DNA from: Balanoglossus misakiensis
Lineage: Eukaryota; Hemichordata
Direction of reading: 5' to 3'
Length of the DNA stretch: 64,000 nucleotides
Assembly: GCA_040954595.2 (NCBI GenBank)
Contig: CM082578.2
Coordinates: forward strand, 7,068,001-7,132,000
The translations under genes were made by a program, and so were the position numbers. The notes under the pieces are model-generated. The model was not told the origin of the DNA. It made no database searches and worked only from the letters and a program-made list of their open reading frames with translations. Of the stretch, positions 36,763 through 47,800 are shown in pieces (position 1 is the first letter of the stretch; each line of letters starts with the position of its first letter).

Positions 36763-37289
36763 TGACCCTCAGCAGCAACCAACTCACAACTGAGAAATGC
36801 ACGAATTTTACTGTCATTTTTTCTTGTTGCTGCCTCCCTTAATGTGTTGTCCGCACGCAATTGCTGACAACGAACTAAAGGAGCTCTTGTCCTACTTCCC
36901 TTCATGTACTTGGTGGTGGAGCAAAATAGGCAAATATGATCGTACACCCGAGACCCTTGTATGCTCGACCTCTTTTCACGTTCCAGTGTATTGGTTCCCT
37001 CAGTTGATGACGACTGCTCTTTAGAAAGGATAGATTCAAGAGCCTTTTTCATCGTAAAGAGACTTCGGCATTTCCGATGGTACTGCACCTGAGGAATTTC
37101 ACCTTCGCCCAAACCAATGGCGAGGTCCTGAATTGGTTTGTATTTTTGTATGTTAGCTGTATTCAGCAAAGTTATCCAGGAGGCGTGATCTTGTAGAGTA
37201 ACGAGGCTTGCTTTATGGTCGGATTCATGACAGTCGAGAAAACAATCCCGTCGAGCCCTCTTGTGTGGAATAGAAGATGGGCTTGCCAT
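36708..37289 (-). pseudogene. Cys/His-rich (zinc-finger-like) element gene, right copy, 5' exon only
   Basis: The 193-codon frame is an inverted near-copy of the left gene, with about 8 residue differences in some 175. It retains what the left one lost: the second Cys/His set CLFC...HYLRKCYRDYTRP. It ends DIQAA-stop, but GTAAGC sits at the end of the frame (from 36711 downward), so the natural transcript may splice there rather than stop. Since the remaining exons are absent on this strand, the copy is a 5' fragment. Function is unknown; a nucleic-acid-binding role is suggested only by the Cys/His spacing and basic start. Confidence 0.6.
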
Positions 37290-37599
37290 TTTTTATTTAT
37301 TATACTGGACCTGAATATAAATAGATCATGCTCATATTGTGTTGAGGAAAAAAAATAAGCAGATTTTTGAACCTTTGCTTGGCTTGTCATCTGCTGTGCC
37401 TGTACACTGTAGGATGGTATCCAACAATAATACACAATCAGAGCTACAATGCTATAATGGCCCCTTGTCGTAGTATTGTTAGGAATCATCATACAAGTAC
37501 AGTGCACATGAGCAGCATGCAAATGTTCACAAATCTGCACATCCGTTCTCCTAAACACCATATGTGCATGATCAGTTGGGTGTATACTTACCTGTTAGA

Positions 37600-38735
37600 T
37601 GGCCAAACCTACCCCAAAATCCGTGGGAATTGTTTGTCATTATCCAGTTTCTCTACTAATTTTTTTTCTTATTTTAATTGAATAATAAGGTCTTCAATTG
37701 GTCCGGAAAAAAATGGTATAGAGTATTTTATCTCATAAATGACATTTGAAGACTTGGGTTTAAACAATTAATGCGGGAAATGTTCGTACCATAAAATTTC
37801 GAAATTACCCAAATCTTGTGATCTTTTGACCTCTTTGACCTAAATTCAGAACAAAATTGCAACAAATACATATACAATCGCTAGAGTGCTAAAAAAACAC
37901 ACAATTTGAGAGGTAGATGACAGTTCTGGCTTTATTTTTGCCGGAGTTACAACTACTTAAGTTTCCCCTACCCCAATATCAGGGTCTGAAGTCTTGTGCC
38001 ATTCTTCCGTATCTCTGTATTTGTGTTTTTCTGATCGTAATTGAATAATAGGGTTTTTTATTGGTTTGAAATAGATTCTGGGAGAGTATTTTATCTTCTA
38101 AATGACATTTAAAGACTTAAGTTAAAATAAATCGTTCATGAAATAGTCATACTACAAATGTTCAGAATCACCCAAATTTCATGACCTTTTGACCTCTATT
38201 GGCCTTAATTCAAAACGAATTACCACCAAAATATATTATATTGGTAGAGTTCTAAAAACACACAATTTGAGTGGTAGATGACTGTTCTGGGTTTATTTTT
38301 GCCGGAGTTACAAGAACTTAAGTTTCCCCTACCCTTAAATCTGAGTGGAAAATTGGATGTCTTTCTGTCGTTTCTCCTTATTAGTGTTTTTCTGGTCATA
38401 AATGAATAATAAGATTTTCTATTGGTTTGAAATAGATTCTGGGAGAGTATTTTATCTTCTAAATGACATTTAAAGACTTAAGTTCAAAACTATCGTTCAA
38501 GAAATAGTCATACTACAAATTTTCAGAATGACCCAAATTTCATGACCTTTTGACCTCTATTGACCTCAATTCAAAACGAATTACCGCCAAAATATATTAT
38601 ATTGGTAGAGTTCTAAAAAACACACAATTTGAGTGGTAAATGACTGTTCTGGCTTTAGTTTTGCTGGAGATACAGCAATTTAAAGTTCCCCTACCCCCAA
38701 AATTTGGGTCGGAAATTTTTATGTTCTTACATTAG
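37600..38735 (-). repeat. Right-arm tandem array, mirror image of the left array
   Basis: The same three units of about 360 bp appear in reverse complement. TGACCT half-sites lie at 37827-37841, 38182-38195 and 38543-38566. Each right unit matches its mirrored left unit better than it matches its tandem neighbour, so the triplication came before the inverted duplication. Confidence 0.85.
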
Positions 38736-38890
38736 TTTTTGAGGGAAAAAATGCAGAAAGCTACTCGATAGGCAGGGCTATCACCCCAATTTATAATCTA
38801 GAGATATAGGCCTTTCCAAAAAACCACATGAGGCTTTGTCCATCTTTCTGATACCAATTCATGAAAAATCGGGTCCTGGCCCATGGACTA

Positions 38891-41800
38891 AGGATCTCTT
38901 TCATTTCCTTTCAGTCAAAAAAAATTCCAAACTATTCATGGGTGTAAATGGAAATGCTTACCCTAATTGCATCACATTATTGGAAATTCTAGTTATTATT
39001 AAATTAATGGATCCGTCAAGTATAGATTCGTCAGCATGATGTTAGCAACGATTCAAACATCGATTAATATTTCATAATGATCTTGCATCTGGGGAAATGT
39101 CATATTATTTTGCCCATCACCTAACTTGACAGGTAAAGATGATAGTGATATTAATTGTACGGTGGCCCTTAAATAAGCATAATTGCAAATGCTATCGGTG
39201 ATCTTGATATATTTTTTTTTGGGGGGGGGGTTGATAGTAAATTACAATATTCAGGGCATTGAACTTTATATCTGTCACTTTTATCTTTCTGCAGTATTAC
39301 AACTATCCAGAGATCTGAATTTGGTGTGAATTATTAGTGAGGCCAAATTATTAAGGAGACTTCTTGTAATTGTCTGGCAGCCAATATAAGTGCAGCACAT
39401 CAAAAAAACCAATATACCCCCCTTCTGAAATCCTGTCACTCGAAGCAAACATTCCTGGTATCAACTATCATATCATTGACCTCAGAAACCTCAACAGATA
39501 TATATTTATCTTGGAAATGACACAAAAGCCTGTTATTTTAATGATGTTTATAACTGCTGATTGCTTCTAAATGCATCGCTTAAGTCTCTCCGTGTTTTCC
39601 ATTTTTAAAAGAAGTGGGCATGATAGAGAACACTTGCTGATAATTTCACCAAAATACAGCCTTAGGCATAAACAGCTGAGACAGGGCTTTACACAGACAT
39701 GCCATTGCTATTCATAGCCAGCGTGTTCCTCGTTAAAACCTAGACAGCGAAATAAAACTCACTGCCCTGATAAGTCACCACGGGTACGCAACAACAATCG
39801 TCAGATATTCCATGGTAGTAGTAGTACATAACATTTCTATGGGCAAGTTTTGAATGCTAGCATCCTTTATAATTTCTGTGTTTGTTCAGCAGTAGCTTAC
39901 AGGGGTGGGGTATACAACAAGAAGTGATTGTGTTACGTATGGCGTGGGTTGTTAGGAATAAAACACATGACTGCTCTAGTTGTGTGGGAAAATTTCATCC
40001 AATTATTAGACTAATGACATCACTATCTGTCTGGCATCAGACTTGACTGTACAATATAGGACAGCGTCTCTTGTTTCTGACTTGCTGACAGAACTCAGTT
40101 ATTTGATTAAAAATGCAGAAAAGTCTTCATCAGACTTTTACTGTGCAATACGGGACACCACCGCTACATTATAAAAATGACAGAGTTAAATCTTCTCAGT
40201 ACTAAGAGACAGATGCTGTCTGTTATCTAAATGTTTCTTCTTGGCAATGCTATTAGATTCCAGTGTTTGTGTTGACAACTAAAACATGCCCTTGGGCAAC
40301 TAGTAGCCTTGTCTTTTGCCATACAAACACAGTGTTTTGTATTGCGTTCTAGCACATTTCAGGTGGTGGGTTTCAGGTCTTGTTTCAAAAGGTTCTGTAA
40401 CATTTCATCTTTTGTGAAGAGATAGCGAGACGTTCGAGTGGTACCTGTGTGGTTGACATGTCTGTGGTCGTATTTGACAAGACTGTCCATTTGCAGTTTT
40501 TGCCACAAAGTAAACAGTTGGCAACTCTGATAGAATTACTGAACCACATCCTTTCAGATGCACGCTGTGTGTTATCTAACTCCTCTTGAATGAATGACAC
40601 AGTGCAAAAACACCAATCAAAGCCTTTTGCTGTTAAAATTTTCTTGAGCGCAACGAACGTTGCACGAGAGATTGATAAGAGAAATGTCAGCTCTTCTGTG
40701 TGGAGACGTAAATTTCGTGCTTTTTCCTGTGACACATTTTCTGTTGAAACACGACAAGTTCCATGAATATTACCGTAGCGCGCCCCATTCATTTGCTCTT
40801 ATCCAATTTTCGCTTTCATTACGGAATAATTGCGCGCTGTGGTGAGTCTGCGAGTATAATAGTTGACTCTATCCAATCATGCCATCTTTTAGCCAGGCCC
40901 GGTTTCAGTTCCTTTCTAACCTTTTCCCCAGGTAGTCACATGGGAACGGGTGTTTTTACTATCCAATCTGTAGGTGAAGTAAGGTCATGTGGGTGTGCTT
41001 TCGCTCAATAGTGAAACGGAGAGAGAGAATGGAGCGCACAATAGATGAAAAGTAGTGCAGCATCTCTGAACCTGGCAGTCTTTTCAACTCCATGCTAATA
41101 ATAATGTCACAAAAGCCTCCAATGAAATGACACGTCTTGCATTGATAATTCAAATGAAGCCCTACTTTGCGGCCTTTTTTAAAGCCTAGATTTTTGGGGG
41201 TTGATGCCCTGGAAGGTCAGGGGGTGTGTGGTGGCAGTATATGATGTGAAATGCCAGTCAGCGCTTGGACTCAGACAGGGTGTGTTGGGGTACACTGTAC
41301 ACAAGTGCCTAATCAGGAAAGTAGTGGCACATTGGGAATTAGTACAGGCTCTCTCTTGTGTCTCTCAGTGTTTGCCAGACTGAATTAGACAACTGGCAAC
41401 AGACCCTAGAAACCAGAACATTACCTTTTCATATGTTAGGCAGCGTCTTTTCTGAGTTGGATGTAGGCAGTACGAGTCATGTAAACCCCATCCCCCCTCC
41501 GAATCTAACAGATGAGTGATAGTAATCCTCAGCAAATGTGTTTTGATGGAAATGTGGAACTCATCATCATACATGCATCACGCATGCACTAATGAGAGAA
41601 CATCGTGCATGCATTCCAAACTGCATCTGTTAGCCAAGTGGCATTTATTTAGGTGTTCAAGGCAGGGAGTTGGTTAGCTGGGAGACTGCATCAGGCTGAC
41701 ATGGGCTGGCCAAGTTGTGCGGCTAGGAATGGATGCAGATACATTGTATGAGCAGGAACAGATGCAAACTATGTCCAAACTAGAATGCAGGGTCATGTAA

Positions 41801-44800
41801 CTATGTATTTTATCTTGAAAAAGATTTTTAGCATATTCATTTTGAAGTCTAGACAACTCCCATTTTATAAACAAGACATTGATGAATCCCACAGAGAAGA
41901 CATTGATGGATGCTTTCTGGGTCATCAGTATGTCGTAGATGTAATTACAAGAAATTGAATGATCACTACGAGGAGTGTATGAACAGATGAATTACACATG
42001 TAGATGGACTCGGTGTCTTCACACAGACCAACTCAGTGTTGACTTTAGATGAGGTGACATCATTTATGTTTATTATGTCCAAGTTTCTTTTCAGGACGTC
42101 ATCTTTGTTCCTCTATTTTTAGTTGTGCAGATGTACAATGCATGTGAACTTTTTTTTATGTCATTGAATGAAACACTTTGAAAAGAATATCTTTATATGA
42201 AACACTGTGAAAGCATATTCATTACACAAAGAGACAATAGAAAGAAGTCATTGTTTTATAACTGTTGACAGTTATTTATATCTTTCCCCATTGAACCATA
42301 CCGCAATGCTGGAAGTGTAACAGTACAGACCTACAGAAAACAGCTGTCACTCTGGTTTTCATGGAATAAATACAGTGATGTAATCTTGTCATGTGATAAA
42401 GAATGGTGTAAAAAGTGCACCAGTTATCTCTCTGGTCATTTCGATCTCTTGAATGAGATGTAGAGTAAGGCCCTGGTGATAGTTTTGGCTGTTCTGTTGT
42501 TATCTGTCTTGGCTGTTCTCAGGCGTACGTGCTACTCTACTACTAGTGTGGGCCCTCTTCTGAACAGAACAGCAAAGAATCAGCAAAAGTAATATATAAA
42601 GATGGCACCTAACCCTACATGTACATCTGAGTTTAATCAGATTGTGGTCATTTATGATGTCTCCAGACTCCCCAAGCCGAGATGTATGCTGTATTGTGAC
42701 TGCAAAGAGATCAACCTTTTTTCTATAAACAGTCAATCTATACATTGTAACTTCACTGACAGTGGTCAAGCCTGTAAGACACTGTCTGGTTGCTTGTGTC
42801 TGATGAAGTACAGCTGATTTTGAAGGGGTGATTTTGCTGAGATCAGTAAATGCTCAAAGTAGTAAGGAGAATGTGGTCATGGTGTGGGCTCTTGCAGGGT
42901 TTAATCATTCAAATGAGCCGAGTTTGTTGGTTTTCCAACGAGTTATTTAGGAGTCCAGTGTGCTGTATGCTTGGGCACAAGGAGCATGTTTACCCCCATT
43001 TGATGTTGTGGGTGTTTTTTTTATTTGTCAGAAGAGGTTATTTCCATTGTTCCGCACCTTGTTATTGCATGATAAAGTGCCAGTTCTGAGAACGCCATAC
43101 TCCCAGAGTGTCGTTGGGAATAGTATATCATCTTTGTGTGCAAACATCTGCATGCTTGAACGCCTACACAGCTTAGCGGGAGAAATAAGCATAAACACTA
43201 AATCATCATAGGTCAGTAGTTCTGTTTCTTGTCCCACAATGTCTTGTACTTTTGCCAATAGATTCAGGACAGGAGAGGGGAATTCCTTAAGATAGGGAAA
43301 AGAGCCCCAACCTATATTTAGCAGTATAAGTGTTCTATGTGATACCTAATATCTTCTCTGGATGTTAAAACAGTAATACTTAAAGTGGCAATTTTGCCTT
43401 TTGACCTCGAACTCTTGAGTCCTTGACCTCTGCATAGTAATTGGCTTCAATCACACCAGAAGGTGGATGTTTTCCAAACCGGATCACGTTTGACATGCAG
43501 ATCGTTCAGAGAGCATGGGAATGAGAGACCAATGGGATGGAGAATATCCCAGCGGTCAGTAGAGGTCCCCTGTATGTGGTCAGCCAATTCTGTGTACCCC
43601 TGTAATTGTACATTTTTGTGGGATTTCGTAGTCAGTGTACTGACTGTTTGCTTCTAGACTTAGGGACACTTGAACTATTATTTTACGGTGCTGTCAGTTT
43701 TCGTTATTTGTTTGGCAGGTGGCTGATGTGTCGTGTCGTAGTGTTGCCATGGCAATTAAACCCGGTTCTGTTCAGGGTGATGTGCAGTCACTACAAGACA
43801 TAGTGATCAGTTGAGATTGAGGTGTATGTGTGATTCATTTGCAAAGATATGCCAGGCACACTTGTTCAGCACTCTGGGAGATCATATACATGTATGTGGT
43901 GACTTCATTCAGAATTCTTTATGGATGATATAATTTGATTTGGATCCTGCAAACAATTTATTCAAGTATACGTATGTCTATATCACTGATGTGCTTTCTA
44001 TCTAGACTATGCATACCAGTAATCATATTTTGTGTCTGTATCATCCGATATCTACACACAGATATATCCATTTTTCATACCATATTGTTGACAACCAGGA
44101 ACAGATTGTTCACTCTGTCTGCAGCTGTTCTCGTGTGGAATACGATATTCCCAGACAGCTATCCGGTTTGTTTTCTGGTGAATTTTCGAGTTTGTTCAGC
44201 TGTACCAATTACGGAAAAACGTGTGAGGGAAAAAAGAGATGTGAAATCTCCCAGATTACAGAGAGTTGTGATTTGTGATTCAGTCAGTGTAATTGAGATG
44301 GAGAAGATCCAGAGAGATTAGTTGCCGAGGAAATGTGATGAGACGGTGTTGTATTGACTCATGTGAATTAAGCCTTTGGTGGCGTGTCCAATTTCACAGT
44401 TTTTTTGGTAGATTTCCATTGGTCCGCTGTGATTGAGACTGACCCCCCCTCACAGGTTAATCCACACAATTTCCGGACACCTGTTCAAGTAGACCGGTAC
44501 ACTAGAGTCATTGGATGGGATGCCCTGGGTTTCTTTCTTTATAAATCATTATTTTGTGTCGTAAAACACAGTTACCAACCAGAGTGCAAACATTATAATA
44601 ATCGTACCTCTGCAAGTTCAGGGCAGGCAGCCGGGCTGTGTTGACACGAGGCGACTCATTTGTGAAATATGTGAAACCTTGATGAGGACATACATACATG
44701 TGCTGGCTCGGACTAGAATTTCCCGGAGTGCAAATTGTTTCCATCGGCCCATTAGGAGGCTTGATGGAATGGATTAGGCCGGACTCTTGAAATACGGTAG

Positions 44801-47800
44801 CTATATATTCCACTTATGTCTAGACTGTCTGTGTTTACATTTCTTAACAGTAGAGGCACTCTGCCTGGTTTGATTGTGAGAGAGTTTTATCGAAGGGAAA
44901 AATGCAACATATGGTGTCAGGTGCGCGAGATTCATGAAATTGCCTTGGTGTGAATTATCTCTCTTTCCAACCTCCCGTGTGTACAGTGCTGTTGATTACT
45001 ATGTAGTAAATGTCACACTCTACGTCAGCAAACAAAATCTAATCATTTGTGTGGGTGAACCAGGTTTATACAGAATAATAAATCCTGGGATGTTTACTGT
45101 CTTATTTTTGTGAAACTAAAATAAATTTGTTTGGAAATCCTGTTGGAAATTGGGAAGCCATTTTGAATTTTGGTGAGTTTTAGGTTGTTTGTTCTCTAAT
45201 TCATGAATATTTATGGTAATTCCTGATTTGTTTTCCTCTGAACTCTCTGTGTTTTGTCTGCGCCAAAAAATTTATCTGATTTTACTTTTTACATCTGGCA
45301 TTTTATAAATCTCGCCAGACGAGGCAGAGCTGAAAACTGAACTCGGCGCCATGGCGATTTATCAGTGTTAGACAAGAACAAATACAGCAAGGATGATTGA
45401 AACTTCATACAGCCGCCATTTGAATCTCATCAAACAGTGCCTCAGTTAGAATCCTGTCACTGTGAGTTACTGTCCCGCAACCAAATTAGGCTCCATGGTA
45501 TAATGTGGTGACCTTACCGTCCATCAGGGTCTTAATTGAGCCAACAGAATGAGGAAAACAATCAGAAGTATGCATGCTATGTTGTGTGCTACAGTATTAT
45601 ATGCCCACTCAGTTACATTTAGTGGGTATTTTTAGTAGGATGGATATAAACAGCTATCTGATGTGTCACCCTCATGATAACACAGGTGAGGTTGGGTGAG
45701 GTGCTCTCCCTCTCTGTTTTATGGCATCTCAAGAATCTGTGATAAAATTCAACACGTCAGTAACTCAGGATGGTGTGGATGTACATAAAACTACATTTCA
45801 TGCAATTTATACTAGTAAACAGCATTGATGATCCCGTTATAGAGTTTTGTATATGCTGATTGCACATCTTAAAATTTGAAGTTTTATTCAAATTCCCTTT
45901 CTGCCCCTTGTGTACGGTAGGTAATGGCCTTTGCTAGTTAACGCATATGATAGAGGTTTGAAATTCGGTAAGGCATTGAGCTTTGAAATTGAATTCTATT
46001 TGAATAATTCTAAGTATTAAGGCCACTAGCAAGACTTGATATCGCCCAAGCCAATAGCCATCTGCTACTTTATACCTTCTTTGCCTGACCTGTCAGTTTC
46101 CACTCCCTCATATCTGGGTTTTTACAAACTGGGATTTTATACTTATAGCAGTGCAATCTGTGAGAATTCTTATCTGCCACATTTTACATGTAGCTCTGTT
46201 TGCCCATCTCGAAGCCCTATCTGATAGTGGTGATCCCACCAAGGCTATTTCTCATGTCAATCACAAACACAAGACGCTATGTTGGATACTGCAGGGAGTC
46301 TTCAAGTTAAGTCTGACCAGCTTTGTCTGGTCAAGTTTTGAATTTGTTTGAGGAGAGATAAATTTATGCTTTGCTACCTTTTCTGAGACAGATAGATATT
46401 CTAAACAATTTTATTTCTTACACCCAAGCAGAAGACTGTCCCACTGTGTATAAATTGATTTCAACCCTCGTTTTTCTCAGACAACAAGATCACCATTTTC
46501 ATCACTCATAACTCCAGTCTTCTGTTGCCATTATTAACTCTAGTCTCACTTCAACCTCAGACAGCCAACTTGCATGTATCCTTCAGGTCACCATGGTTAC
46601 CCACGAGTCAGAAAACCACACACAGTAGTGTGTGCATATACACACATGGCCAGTATCTAATCTTTCGGATGTGTATTACATGTATTTTTGTCACAGCCAG
46701 GAAAAGACAGACCAGATTGTGTATTTGGCAGATCACCCTTTCAATCGAAGGCATATTTTGTGATCTGCACGTTTTCTCTCACCCACTGTATTTATTTGCG
46801 TCACTTTCTCAATTTGAACACAAATACACAAACCCGGTGAAATAAAATAAATAATGACACTGAAGCCAAGTGAATGATTGATCAAATTAATGAACGGTGA
46901 CAAAATAAAATCCTGCAGGTCCTGCAGTCTTGTTGACAGCCACATCTCACGATTTTCCATACAAGATTCTGTCACGTGACATAATTTCACTACCAGGGAA
47001 ACCATTTCTCCCTGCATAAATTTTCATAGTGCGTCTGTTTCAATTACATGATGCAGAAGCACGCAATTTGCTCTGTGCAATTGATGAAGGAGAAGCTGGT
47101 TTCTGCAGTGTTTGTGTCCAGCGAAAATAGTAATTAAATTGTGTCATTTACAGCCGAGATAGTGAAACCAAAGAGGTGACCTCTTTAATAGTGATAATCA
47201 ATGATCGCCTCCATCAAAAGTGTAATGCTCCCATTTACATTGACCTGACAGTCCTTTGCATTTCATTCAGCGGTCTATCTGAAAACATAAAAAGGGGACC
47301 TCAGAAGACCTCAGAGGCGACACAACCCCTGCCAGGTATCCCCAGGGGGGACTGTCACTGCTTTGTTGGGTTTTATGGGGAAATGGTATTCAGAGGTAGC
47401 CGCAGCTGTTCTCTGCAAACTGTACATGGTCAAAAAGAAAAGGCTTATAGTTCTATTGATATTAAACGGATGGAAAGTTTCGTGTTGAGAAAAGGCGCAT
47501 TTTTCCCTATTGATGTCAGTTTATTGTCAAAAGTCATGTTCATTGACAGATGGTTGCAGACTGTATTTAATGGTAGATGTTGCGTGTGAATATTTGCTGT
47601 GACAGATGAAGGTGGATTGTAGGTAGGAGAGCATTGTGAGATGCACTCAGTGTGTATGTGTGTAAAGCAGTCAGCATGCACAGTATTATTCTCCAAACCA
47701 GGAGTATTAGCACGTAAGAGAAATTGTGTTATCATTGAGTGACATCACCCCTCCCTCCAATAAGTTTCTCATTCTGTTTATTTCTGTCTTCGCAAGGATT

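Larger units (their letters stand above)
34164..38890. mobile_element. Giant palindromic (foldback-like) element, arms about 2.1 kb
   Basis: The segment reads the same inward from both ends. The left arm is 34164-36289 and the right arm about 36763-38890, with a spacer of about 0.47 kb. Both ends start TAGTCCATGGGCCAG and are flanked by AGG on each side, a possible 3-bp target duplication or chance. Arm identity by eye is about 97-99% over the gene portion, lower near the outermost 40 bases, where the right arm carries a small extra piece. From outside in, each arm holds an end segment, three tandem units of about 360 bp, a leader with an intron, and the 5' exon of a Cys/His-rich gene. Long inverted repeats with internal tandem repeats are the architecture of foldback/TU-like elements. 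No transposase is recognised, so mobility is inferred. Confidence 0.8.

Noticed and set aside
34164-38890. Direct repeats of the array considered as a CRISPR or satellite array
   Set aside because: Units are about 360 bp with no spacers, in an animal genome, and confined to the two arms of one element.
47176-47589. 137-codon plus-strand frame
   Set aside because: No recognisable domain, composition like translated non-coding DNA, and no splice or start context.
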